NCBI GenBank assembly: GCA_017562135.1
Contig: QEYB01001046.1
Coordinates: forward strand, 4,464,001-4,528,000
Direction of reading: 5' to 3'
DNA: 64,000 bases
Source of the DNA: Dipylidium caninum
Taxonomy: Eukaryota > Platyhelminthes > Cestoda > Cyclophyllidea > Dipylidiidae
Below, piece after piece: positions 1 to 11,332 of the stretch (positions are counted from its first letter, which is position 1; each line of letters opens with the position of its first letter). Made by a program: the position numbers and the translations under genes. The notes under the pieces are model-generated. The model was not told the DNA's origin. It worked only from the letters and a program-made list of their open reading frames with translations, and did not search any database.

Positions 1-18
1 CTGCTCGATTTTTGTCAG

Positions 19-2339
19 AGGAAACCATAGAGTTGGACTATCGCATACACCTTCGGTTAGAACTCAGCCAACTTGGATTTGGGCAACGGCTGTCCGAGTT
101 GGAGAAGTTGCCCGATCCTAATGTGGCAAACCATGTAGCAATTTACCGACGTTTTTCCGAGGCAGATGCGGAAGAATTGTTTGAACGCTTCGAAGTGGCT
201 AAGGCTGATCTTAACGAACCGCAGCAAGTGTTTCAACTACTTGAGCGTTCCTTGGCTAATACATCATCTGAAAAGTCGTTCCTTTCCATACTCCAACACC
301 TTCTCTTTGTAAAGGAGGAACCTTATCGCGAGCATTATTATAATCTAATAAATGAGCTTGTGAGTCAAGTAGTTCTACAAACCGATGGTGTAGATATTGA
401 TCCGTCCTTGGGTCTTTTGCGATTGGACATCGAGGGTACCGTGAATGCTTTAATGGATGCTTACAAACAGTCAGATGGTGGTAACGGTGCTAAGGTTAAT
501 GAGTTACAAAAGCGACTTGATCAGGCATTGCAAGAAAAACAGGAAATTGAAGCGTCGCTGGAACAACTTCGGTTAAAAGTGAAGGTTCCTGAGGGAGGCG
601 TTGGCGGAGTAATGGGGAGTTCTCTAGAGGCTCCGTCTGAGTCACCACGCTCGCCCTTCCGCGCCTCCACCCCACCTCCGCCGCCCCCACCTCCACCACC
701 GCCACCTGGTCCAGGAAGCATTCCTCCGCCTCCGAGCATTCTTCGCCCTCCCGGTGCACCACCGCCACCACCCCTGGGTCTCGGCGCAGTTCCTCCACCT
801 CTACCTTACGGCATGAAGGCGAAGCCAGTTTACAAGCCGAAAGTGCCTATGAAGAAGGCTAATTGGGACAAAGTTAATGAGAAGGATCTGTCGGAGGACT
901 CGGTCTGGGTAAAGATGGAAGAAAATGAACTGGCCTCGGATGATCTGTTCCAATTGCTCGCGGAAAACTTTAACACGAAGCCGCCGAAGAAGTTCATTGA
1001 TAGTGGGGATGGTGGTGTAGATGATGCCGAGGAAAGTAGTGGTAGGGGAGGCTCGGCCGGCGGTGCCGCATCTGCTCTGACGAGAAAGGCTAAACAAGTA
1101 AGGTGTTTGGACCCTAAGTCTGCACAGGCGCTCTCCATCCTCCTCGGATCGCTCAAAGTCTCCTATGATGAATTGCGCAGGCGAATTGTTGAGGTTGATG
1201 AAGCTCTTCTGACTCCTAATATTGTTGAGCAATTGCTGAAGGCTTTACCAGAGCCTGACGTTATGAAAAAAGTCGTTGATATGTCAGCTGATTACCAAGA
1301 ACTTGCCGAGCCTGAACAATTCATTTGCAAGGTTGGCGTCATAAACAAACTAATTCCGCGATTGAAATCGATTCTCTTCAAGTTGCGCTTCCCAGAGAGA
1401 GTGGAAGATATTAAGCCTGATATTGTGGCTGTGATTGAGGCGCTAAAAGAACTCAGGCATAGCAAACATCTTGTGCGAGTGATTGAATTGGTTCTTCTTT
1501 TCGGTAATTATCTCAACGCCGGCTCGCGTAATGCTCAATCTGTCGGATTCCACCTATCTTTCCTGCCAAAGTTGACTGACACCAAGGACGTTTTTGGTAA
1601 AACCACACTCCTTCATTTTCTTATTCGTGTTATTGAAAAGATGTTTCCTGATACTGCAGTGGGCCTCAGCAATGACCTGACGTATGTAGAACGAGCTTCG
1701 CACTTCTCTGAAGACTCAACTAGCGCGGCTATTAGAGAGATGAAGGTCTCTGCTACAGCCCTTGAAAATGATTTGAGAAGTTACGTTAGCAATGATCCTA
1801 AGGATGTCTACCCTCAAGTAATGAAAAATTTTTTAGCGGAAGCACAACAACAAATCGAGGTACTTGAGGGCATGTTCAAACGCATGCAGGAACGCTTCAC
1901 GGAGGTCGCAAGGTACTTTGCCTTCGACCCATCTAAGTACACTATGGAGAGCATGTTTTCAGATTTGCAGAAGTTCATTATGGCCTACAAGCAGGTGATG
2001 ACAGAGATTCAACAGCAACGCGAGTTCGAAGAGAAGCAGAAACGTCTGATGGAGGACCGCCAAAAACGGGAAGAGAAAGCGCGTTTACGAGTTACTGGTT
2101 TGAATGGTAGTGGCGTCACCCGAAAGCCAACGGAAGAGGACGGCAACGTCATCGATACCCTCATGGAGTCACTCAAGAGCGGTGCTGCTTTCGGACCGGG
2201 TAGTGCTGGTGGTCCTCCCAGGCGGGTGCGGAACCGTGGCCTTCCCCCTGGAACCAACATGTCCCCCGCAGCTGTTGCTCTCCGTCAGAATCTGGTTCGT
2301 CAGCGATCGAGGCGCTTTGCCCGACCTGTCGATGTCTAA
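19..2339 (+). CDS. DIAPH: Diaphanous-related formin, C-terminal part (FH3-FH1-FH2-DAD), 5' partial
   Basis: Actin-nucleating and elongating formin activated by Rho GTPases. One uninterrupted exon of about 770 codons. The exon probably starts at 19, after the splice acceptor TTTTTGTCAG at the left edge; the first codon is split, so the GTPase-binding region lies upstream of the window. Counting residues from base 12: rest of the FH3/armadillo region about 10-150; short coiled coil about 163-192; proline-rich FH1 about 217-263 with long proline runs for profilin-actin; FH2 about 277-665. The FH2 holds GNYLNAGSRNAQSVGF followed by FLPKLTDTK, the actin-contact region, and SAQALSILLGS. A DAD autoinhibitory helix (GNVIDTLMESLKSGAAF, about 711-727) is followed by a basic patch (RRVRNR). 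Stop TAA at 2337-2339. FH3 plus DAD separates it from non-diaphanous formins. The family assignment is firm; which DIAPH paralogue is not resolved. Confidence 0.93.
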
Positions 2340-5220
2340 TCATTCCCCGTCCTGCCGTAGTGATTTCCACGAAATGCTTCTTGTGCACCGGACGGCTTTT
2401 CGCTCATCCCCTACTCGTCCTATCTTCTCTCCCACCTCCTCCACGTTATGTTCTATTTTCACATTTTTTTCTACTTTATTTACAAAACGCTTTTAACTCC
2501 AAGATTACGAGGTCCACGCACAGGCCCCCCTATTTGCTCGTACCGCTGAGAAATTCATTACTTGGTTGATATCCGATTTTCTAATCCCCAATGGCTACAT
2601 TCTGTCCACTTATAAAGCATGTGAGTGTCGGTTATTTGGTGACTGCGGATTCGCGTGCATACTCGGTGTATTTCGTTGCGCATACCACTTGGTGGGGCAC
2701 TTGTAACGGCTGGTGCACGAGATCACGTGAGGTTAATGGACACTTAGAGCGTGATTCTGCGCATGCCAATGCCGAAGCCCCCTAACGATTAAGGGGATAA
2801 ACTACCGACTGCTTCACCCTACTCGGGGAAGCATGGTTCGTTCCACTTTGGTGCTCTACCGACAGGGTACGGATGGTACTCCGCGTTTTTACTGCTGATA
2901 TCACTTAATACTGGTGAAAACGCTGTTCGAGACCTCTCAGCTGTCTCTCCAGGTGCGTTGTCACCATCTGGAAATAGGGAAAAATATTTCTTACTCCAGC
3001 CTGACGCTGCGTTGGTTGTGATCTCCTTTAATTAATTTTAACAACCCACCTCAAGTGCGCAACACTGGTGCTAATTCGTGATTTGATACGCATCGATGGT
3101 GGGAACCGGTAATTTGTGTGGGTCCCGATGTTTAACATTATGGTTGTACATTTTTCGTCTTTGATCGACAAAATGGCAGTTATAATAGCTTAACTATCGG
3201 AAAATCACATTTTGCGCACGCTTAACGGCTATTTCCTGGTGAGAGTTACATCTCCAGCCCTTATTGAATTCCCTGGTTTTTGCCAGCCGTTAGAACGGGG
3301 GGTGGGGGCGGGGAAACTAAATTCAACACAAATACCCACTTCTGCATCCACTAGTTCTCCTTAGAACTTTTTTTCCCATTATACTAGTCCTCCTTGCCTG
3401 GAAAAACCGCCTCTGTCTTCGTTTCTAACCACGAATGCGCTTAATTTATTCAGAACCCAACTCTCCTAGCGCACACTCACGCCAGAGATGGCTGACTATT
3501 CGGCTGGCAGTCGGATGCCGGTGTCGCCTCTCATTTACTCTTCATATTAGCAACCTGACGACTTTCGTGCTTCCACCCTATCACTTGTTCCAATTGCATA
3601 CGAGGAAGTAACCATGTCCTGAGTTAAGGTGTACATTGGTCTGGGGCCCGGATAGTTTTTTTTGTCGTCAGAGCCCTAAGGGTCATGCGGGCCTGTCCAC
3701 GCATGTCACCGTCTCATCCGTTCTCATGTTCTCCTTTTACCTTGGTTTTTCCCTTTGGTTAACGCCGAAGCTGTCTGTTATCACCCCGTCAGGCAAATCT
3801 TTCCCGTTTCAGCGCCGATCGCTAAGTGTTGGTTACTGCTTCTCTTAGGATTCAGGGTGATCGGTGCTTAGTGGATACGATAGCGTGGGGGACCACTTCT
3901 TCTATTGAATGTGGGCGAATGGCTTTCGTCCATTGTCCCCTTCCTCGGAGACAAGCTAAATACGCGCTACTCGACCTTTGCTTAGCTCCTGACTATAAGC
4001 AAGAGCATAAGTCTACTTGATCAACTCCCATTTCGACCAGTCTGTGTCAATTTAGTCCAGAGAATGCGAAATAAAGTTGCTTTTGCGGGCGCCTAGACGA
4101 TACCTGTAAAAGTTAATTTTAGGTGGACCTCAGTAATGATGGCGAGGTTGTGTGGTGCCAAATTTAAGTGCCATACTTTGATCGTGTTTCGAGAACGGGC
4201 GATTCGTAGGTGATGCATAATTTATGGTCTTTCATGATTTGACTACCGCGCATTCCGCAGTCGTGCCAGGAGACATCCTCCCTTAGCTGACAAGGGCTCT
4301 ATTTGAAGTTGCTTTAATTTAAGAGGCTGTACGCTGAAACCCAACTTTTCTCCCCATCGCCAACTGGGGCCGTCTAGGTGTCGTTGATTTTCCGATCACA
4401 GCCTCTCGGTTTGTTCAACCTCTAGCTGCTACCGTGTGGTTGGCAGTACCTCTGTAAAACTTCAAATACTCCTGGGTCTTACATTTTAACCTCCTCCATT
4501 TCGTCGGTACCACCATCTTATTCACTTTGTGCACCAGGATGTGCGGAATTCGTCTGTTGTGTTACGAGGCAGGCTATTTTATTTGGAGCATTAAGAATGA
4601 GAAAGGGCAACTGGAAGCTGTACGCTTAATGAACTTCTCGTAGCCGATGTACAGCGCGTTTCGGCAATTTGACAGACGGGTTGAGTTATACGGTCGTGTA
4701 GTGTGCTGTTCAGATAAAAAAGTAGGCGTTCGTACCATAAATAAGTCAATTATTTGAGAGTTCGTGGTATCGACTGGCAGTGAGGGTGGCTGCAACCTTT
4801 ACACAGGGTCTTTTTCTTACTAATTTGTTTTTCAGTAGGACTGCCGACTCGTCGACGACTCGCCACCGGAATAGCCTTGCGGTCGTGCCGCCCAAGTTGA
4901 AACTCAACATCGCGCATAGGTAGCTCATGTCACCGCAACGCAGGGAAACGGTGTGAGGGTGGGAGCCCGACACTTGGGACCTTGCAGTGGGGTATAAGAG
5001 GGGAGATAAAAAATCATTTGCAGTTCAGTCAAGATTTTGTAGTGCTCATCTTCGGTTAGTGAGGCTATCAAGGGCTGGAATAACGTCGCTTTTGTGGGAA
5101 AACTTGTGAGCTAACTACCACACATGACACTGAGTTGCGTGAACCCATTTTGAGGGTTCCCCCCATAAAAGTTTGCTTTTATGGATGTAAAACCAACTGA
5201 GTAATCTCCGCTTCTAAACA
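2340..5220. other. 3'UTR and intergenic spacer after the formin
   Basis: No reading frame here looks coding on either strand: all are short, lack recognisable motifs and have no matching splice phases. The left 1.7 kb may be formin 3'UTR up to the AATAAA at 4070. The rest is spacer ahead of the next exon at 5221. Confidence 0.5.
4070..4075 (+). terminator. Candidate polyadenylation signal for the formin
   Basis: AATAAA followed by a GT-rich stretch. It is the first perfect hexamer I found downstream of the formin stop codon, which would give a 3'UTR of about 1.7 kb. No transcript evidence is visible. Confidence 0.35.
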
Positions 5221-6777
5221 GATAAGTTGGTCGGCCCCACTGGTCCTGCTTTGGGTGCTGTTCTATTACTGGAAGACAAGGCTGGAGAGGGAGGGGAGGT
5301 TGTGATGCGGTCTGGCAGTCTGTATCACTTCAGTATGGAGAAAGGCGGCTCCAGCCTTGCCCAACTGCAGGCTCTCTTCCACGAAACCAGCACGGCTTAC
5401 CGCGATCGAGTGCTGCGAGACGTGCGCCTCCTCCTGGCTGTTCCTCGGCCACCGGATGACAGCCCCACGCCTGGCCAACATTCGGATGCCCTATGGCGAA
5501 ATGCTCCAATACGCGTCTTCAAACCTCTTCGGTACACTCATCATGGAAGGTAGGCGATTGCCTGGAGGATCCCTGCCTCAACAGTAGGGGATCTAGTGTA
5601 CTTCAGTAAAAGTAGCTGCAACGGTGCGTCGAGGCGCGACACCTAAGCAGCCTTGCCACTCGATTCTCCCTAGCCCTCCGTCAAGTGGAGTGTCACCCTC
5701 ATCCTGTGTGCGCTGCTGATGTTACTCATTTCATATGAGAGAAGAAACTCATTCTTAATTCTCCAAATCCATTTACCCTTAATGAATACTCGAGCGCTGC
5801 CGGAAGTCCCTTCTTCCTTAGCGCACCATTTGGCGGGCTTAATTTTACTTTTTCTAGTTTGATTTGTGTGGACTTTTCGAAATCCATGGAACCCCCCACA
5901 ACACCGGGCGACAGCATCATTCTACGCTCCACACAAGTGGGACTCCTGATGGTCCATTTTGCCTCTGATGTTCCTCTGCCCTCCGCGACGTCGGCAGTCG
6001 AACAATTCAATGTTTTCGCATAAACACTTTTCCCAAAAATGCGAATAGTCTCCGGTGTCCCCGTCCACTTTGTGCGCCTACTTCGCTGCATACCGCGCAA
6101 TAAAGCCTTCTTTGGATTTTTTTACTCTAATTTGCTTTAGTTTATATTTTTGGCTCGCACCTACGTAGATGTAGTAGGTGCTGACTACAGTCCACTGTTC
6201 TCGTTTGCTCCTCAATCAGGCACTTGCGAGCGCTGGGCTCACCGACCCCTAACTTGGTAGTCTCGAATAAACGGTGGATTATGGCGTGACCTTCATGAAG
6301 GGGGGTCTAACATCGGCTGCCCCGGCACACAGGTAGGAGGTAGATCGTGTACCACCGAAAGACCCGAGCGCAAAGTTGAGTTCTTAAGGTCAGTCAACGG
6401 ACATCCTATCTGAATGGACTGGCCGTGGGAGGAACTTTGCCAGCGAGTGGTATCTCCAGCGGAAAGGCCTCCGACTGCCTCTCCAGCACGACGGCGGGGT
6501 GTGCACTCGATTCAGGGCTGCCAGTCACCGATTTATCGCGTCTCTCTCAGGTGTGACGTAAGTAACCCCGCCTTCGTGTTCATGGCTTGCCCCATCGCGC
6601 GTAGGAATCCCTTAAGTTGCATGTCAATTCGCTGCAATACGTGCGGGTGCAGTCGGGGGTGGTCTAGATGTCCGAGGCCTCCGCGACTTCACCGATTACT
6701 CCCACATAGTCGAAAATGATGGATCACCTTGGCCTTTTGTGGTGGCTAATGGCTTTCTACTTGTCTGTGGTCTGTAA
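5221..6777 (+). CDS. Unidentified multi-exon gene, frame unresolved
   Basis: I do not recognise this protein. Three coding-looking blocks lie on the + strand: A 5221-5549 (acceptor AAACAG, donor AAG|GTAGGC), B about 6388/6394-6550 (donor CAG|GTGTGA), and C 6653-6777, which ends in TAA and contains DFTDYSHIVENDGSPWPF. An AATAAA follows at 7010. Two reading-frame chains are possible. Chain 1 uses the long frame of A (RDRVLRDVRLLLAVPRP), joins B in phase with a Ser/Gly-rich stretch (NGLAVGGTLPASGISSGK), and stops just after B. Chain 2 uses another frame of A (LANIRMPYGEMLQYASSNLF), enters B at 6388 and joins C in phase. Both are internally consistent, so either the frame call is uncertain or transcripts differ. 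Upstream exons were not found. Confidence 0.35.
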
Positions 6778-7009
6778 ATCAGTTCTACAAGAGTGGTTCC
6801 CGATTTGGCATTTAACTGATTTGACCTCATAGCTCAGGCCAGGCACACCAGAGGTATTCTCACAGCTCAGTGCGGTCTTTAATTGCAAACCTTGGTGACT
6901 TCAGTGGCATTGAAGTTCAGACGTGCTCTATCTCGTCAGTGCTTGAGGCAGTGAAGTAGAAGAGGTGGAACAGGTCGCTTGTACTCCTAGCTCTGGCAAT
7001 TAATTTTGG

Positions 7010-7015
7010 AATAAA
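7010..7015 (+). terminator. Candidate polyadenylation signal for the 5.2-6.8 kb gene
   Basis: AATAAA lies 233 nt after the TAA at 6775-6777. It supports block C being the last exon of a + strand gene that ends before nitrobindin. Confidence 0.4.
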
Positions 7016-7702
7016 AGGAAATAAGTTGTTGGTGGCCTTCGAAACTGGTTTAGAGTGGGACGTGGCGGAAGGAAAATGCGAATGGAAATCTGAGAGTAGG
7101 CGTTGAAGACCGGCGGCCACGCGTCTCCCGGTATTTATGACACCAAACGCCGTTTCTCGTGCGGTCCAATCAGGTCGTGGCGGTGGTGCAGCCCCGACAG
7201 TTCGACCAAACTGCACACAGTACGCAATGGACCACCGGCCACGTAAGTCGTGCCTTGCATGTTCAAAATATATGCTGGTTGTGACAATGTTCATTGCGCC
7301 TCAATTCTTGTCGCCCCCTCTTCGCCTTCTATGCAGCATCCGCATCAAGCGCAGAAAAATATGGTAGTGTCCACTTTAACTTGGCCGTTAACATATCAAT
7401 TTAATATTCCCATTAATGAGTGCAAGGCGATCTTTGAAGGCACTGCGTGACATGTAGAGTGAGAAAAGACAGAAGAGGAGACTCGAAGGATGCTGCTTTC
7501 ATTTAACCTTCGCATTTTCAGTCGCCGCAAGTGGCATCTGGAAAGTCTCCCTTGATTTAGCTACGCCTCTTCCTCAGCCTTCCAGCCTAAGAAAGCAACA
7601 CTAACTCGCCCTCAAATGGGTGAAGCAGTTATTTATTTGTGGTAATCCAATAAGCCCTCGTGAGCGATTCACTACCCCGCTCTCACGATTTCATCTTTTC
7701 AG

Positions 7703-9362
7703 CAGCAACCTGTCCGATTCACAGCTCGCTGGAGCCATTCGCCAGGCTTATTGGAGAGTGGGAGGGAGAGGGCTCCATGAGTCTTTACACCCATACCGCC
7801 TATCCATGCTGTGAGAATATTTCTATCGGCCACATTGGACAGCCGTCGTTTTGGTACAGGTGAGCGAATCCCCAGGACTGAAATCCGGCAGCCGGTAGGA
7901 GCCGACCAACCCGGGGCTTTGGGCAACGTCGCGGTACTGTGGGGAGCCAAGTGAAGATGCCGCTTGGTGATAAGTCGACTTTGGTGGACTGATAATGCTC
8001 AACTGGGGGTGTCGAGAGCACTGGGGCACACAAACAAATTTGTGGAGAGCCACCGCCGACGGGACCGTAATAGGTGGTGGCGGAACGGGCTTTTGAGCAC
8101 ACGCATCACCGGCAGATGGAGAAAGGGGCAGGGATCTGCCAAACAAGCCCCATTTATGCTTAACCAGCAAAGAAGATTCAAGGTTCCCTTTATCTAGTGC
8201 ATAGTGGACCTCTCACAGCCTCCGGTGTCCTCTGAGCGCTCGATAGCCTAGGCACGCCTTCGCTTGCCGTGGTGAACATCCTTAAAACGCACTTTGTTCA
8301 ACGACACAAGCATCCGGTTTTCGTTTTGGAAGGTTAGGGTGTGAAAGATTTGGGGCAGACTCCTTTAAATGGGGCACCATTAAAGCGCGATATCTCCCCC
8401 TGAATTCCGCTCCCTCAAACGCAACGCTAATGTCTATCAGTTACCGTTACTTCGTTTTCTTACACCCGCCAATACTCTCTGCAGCTCGAGAGCGTACTCC
8501 GGAGGAGCATTCCGTCACCGCGACATTGGCTTCCTCTTCTTCAATCAGGAAACAAACCAAATGGAGTTCATGTGCAGTGACAATACAGGTAACATCACAA
8601 CAGTTTTTGATTAACTGTAGACAAGCCATCTGCGGCACATCAATTACGCTTTTCTTTCTCAGGTCACGTGCACATTTTGGTCGGGCCAGCAAAAAATGAA
8701 AACGGCCTAATAGAAATAGTGTTGGAGACGGAGGTCGTAGAGGGTCACCCCCTCTCGAAGAAGCCCAAAATTACCAGAGTGAGTCCGCGCCCCGATTACT
8801 TTGTGGCCAACAAGTCTGTCGTGTTTGCTCCACGCTCGCCACGGAGGCAGCGGAAGCACACGACGCTTCGGACAAATTTGTCACGGTCCCAACGGTGAGT
8901 GTACGTGTTGCGCCTTGGCCGTGTCGAAACGTCATGGCCACAATCATGAGGCGCTACGCGGTCCTCCGTCGTGCTACACAAAAATACGTGACCGAATCGG
9001 GTGTTTACATTTGTGAAAAGTGTCATTGTGAAAGCCTCGTTAACAGTCTTGCCTAAAATCCACATTCCCCAGCGTTTCGGCGCCTTCCACGCCACCGGAA
9101 CACTCCGCACTCAGACTTAGGTGACAAAAGATACCGAATTTATGGAGCTTTCTGCCACTTTGTTAGTCCATTCATCAAAGGCTCTTCTTCTTCTTCTTTC
9201 TCTAATTCTCATTTTTAGGTGCGCAGGGAAATAAATTTGGTTGATGATGATACTCTCATGCAAAAGATATTCATGTCTACTGAGAAGAAAGCCGAGATGA
9301 CTTTACACACGAACATGGTCTACAAACGCTCTCCAAAATTAATGCCAAGCAATGGTCTTTAA
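7703..9362 (+). CDS. Nitrobindin (THAP4 C-terminal-like heme beta-barrel), first exon not found
   Basis: Ten-stranded beta-barrel heme protein of the nitrobindin family (formerly DUF1794), which binds ferric heme and reacts with NO and peroxynitrite. Four exons join in phase: 7703-7859, 8485-8588, 8663-8778, 9219-9362 (stop TAA 9360-9362), giving about 173 aa, the normal domain length. Seen in order: LEPFARLIGEWEGEGS with the family's GxWxGxG start; ISIGHIGQPSFWYR; RDIGFLFFNQETNQMEF; ITRVRREINLVDDDTLMQKI; and the C-terminal LHTNMVYKR, whose His matches the heme-ligating His. No THAP zinc finger is visible, so this looks like the stand-alone form, unlike vertebrate THAP4. The first visible exon begins with two bases of a split codon and has no in-frame Met. 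A short upstream exon ending in phase 1 is therefore missing, probably between 7016 and 7700. Confidence 0.9.
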
Positions 9363-10993
9363 CCGGTCTCTCTTCGCCTATTACTTCCATCTTAGGTAGC
9401 CTTTCCGTAAGACAAGACGAAGTGGAAAGCACACTGCATTCTGTCTTTATGGCTTGTGTCCGCACACTGGCTACCCAGGGGGCCACGCGTGGCTGAATCC
9501 ACCGCCGAGGGGACATGAATGCGGCGGGATTCTTAACATAGTCTATCGACTCTTGAGGCATTAAGTCTGGTCAGTGTGGGTTTTTGCGGCACAAGGCGAA
9601 CGTGAAAGGGGAAACTGAGCGTTTCGACGGCACAACTGCTTGTCTTTTTCATTTTGAGCGAAGCGCTTCTTCTTGGAAGCACACCTAGAGCGCCTTTGCT
9701 GAAATTAGCAAGGCTACACTGAGACAGAGTTGTTGTTTGAGTCCTCCACCAGCTTTTGGCAAACAGAGAGACGCAACTTAAGCCGTACTTATCTTGTGTG
9801 TGTGAGTGCGTGTGACGATTTTGAGACATTGCAGCTCATGCGATGCAGCCGATCAAAAGACCATGCCATGGCACTTAAAGTCACTTAAAGTGAAGCCCTA
9901 ACGTTACATTAGGCGAGACGCATCACTGGTGGGCGCTACTGCCCTGAGGATCTGTCGACTAGCAGGCGGAGGGGCGCAGAGGGGAGAGGAAATGCTACAC
10001 CAGATGTAAACTAGCCATGGAGCAAAACTACACCGGACGGGTGTGGACCAACTTACTTAAGACGTTGTGTATAGTCGAAATGCAAAGTGAATAGTGAAGG
10101 TGGAATCCAGACCGCAGTTATGAGCCCACGAAGGAAGGGGACCACAGCAAAACCCGCCTAACCGCCGTCCTTAAGGGGCCCGACAAAGTGCGAGCTGGCG
10201 ATTTGCCCCAGAACCGTCGATAATGAACGTGTCGTCCTGTCCAATTTACACCACCAATGAAGAATCAGGGAGACTCTTAAGTTCTGTTCTTGTGGACGCA
10301 CGCACTTACTCGGTGGCAAACTTCCAAATGCGTTAGGACGAGCCCTCGCTTTCACCCCTCGACTCGATGGGAAGAGATAATGCAATAAGAGTGACGGCTT
10401 GGTTTGGATCTTTATACACCGACAATTGTGTAGTCTAGATGAAGTTAAATGCTGCTTTCTGAAGGCACACCTAGCCACCAATCACGCCCTGCAGGAATTT
10501 CACCGGTCATTGTGCAGAGACGTTACCAACAAAGTGACAATGAGCTCATAAGTGTTCTGACAGGGTGCCAAACACGGCGTGGGCAGAGAGGGTTTCATCA
10601 TACCAGACTGTCCACGAAATAATCGAGTGACGACAGTTACGTCGACGCGGGTGACTTGGGACTGAGGCGCAGGGAGGCGCCACCAAAAGTGACTACCCTG
10701 TCCTCTTCCCGCCCATCACCCAGTGATCCGCAGCGCCTTTTACTACTCCCGCTTGCGTCCCCATTGGGTGCAGAATTTGCAAGGAAACAGGCTGAGACCA
10801 ACCTCTACTCCATGTTGATTACCGTGGTGCCTTCAGAGTGGCTATGGAAGCAAATAAAAGGCATCGCTGTTCCCCGCAAGCGTCCAAGCTGATCGAAAGG
10901 GTGCCTCGGTCCGTGTCTCGTCCAGCCCTTCTCCTTTAGCGGCTCTTAACTCAGTACTCGCCGAACTTCTCAGGCAAAAGAATAGACTAAGTT

Positions 10994-10999
10994 TTTATT
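10994..10999 (-). terminator. Candidate polyadenylation signal for the 457-aa - strand gene
   Basis: TTTATT on +, so AATAAA on -, about 335 nt past the stop codon at 11333. Confidence 0.35.
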
Positions 11000-11240
11000 C
11001 GATGACTTACACTATCTAACTTATGGTCGATGGAGTGAATGGTACACTCGGAATTAAACAAGCCTTTCCCTTTAAAGCCTACTACACTTCTGCCTCACGT
11101 ACACCGGGACATGGGATGAGGAAGTGCACCAGTTTATCGGCCACTCGACTTGTCCTAAGTTTTTAGTAATTTAGTAAATTAAAAGGGTATTCCAATGTAC
11201 ACAAATTCCAAAGGACTGAAAATGGGTGGAGTCGAAAGAA

Positions 11241-11280
11241 GTGGTGGTGGAGGAGGAGGAGGAGGGGGAGGAGAAGGAGT
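11241..11280. repeat. Imperfect (GGT/GGA)n purine-rich microsatellite
   Basis: A run of GGT units passes into GGA/GGG/GAA units. It lies just beyond the 3' end of the 457-aa gene. Confidence 0.8.
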
Positions 11281-11332
11281 TGACTGAGGACAAACATACA
11301 GATTGTTGGTACAAGCGCATCCCTTACCGACG

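Larger units (their letters stand above)
9363..11332. other. Intergenic region between convergent nitrobindin and the 457-aa gene
   Basis: Only short, motif-free frames. It holds the 3'UTRs of two genes that point at each other, an AATAAA on + at 10853-10858 and one on - at 10994-10999, and a purine-rich simple repeat at 11241-11280. Confidence 0.5.

Noticed and set aside
12..18. TTG start for the formin at base 12
   Set aside because: The sequence TTTTTGTCAG is a splice acceptor and the protein begins in the middle of FH3, so this is an internal exon.
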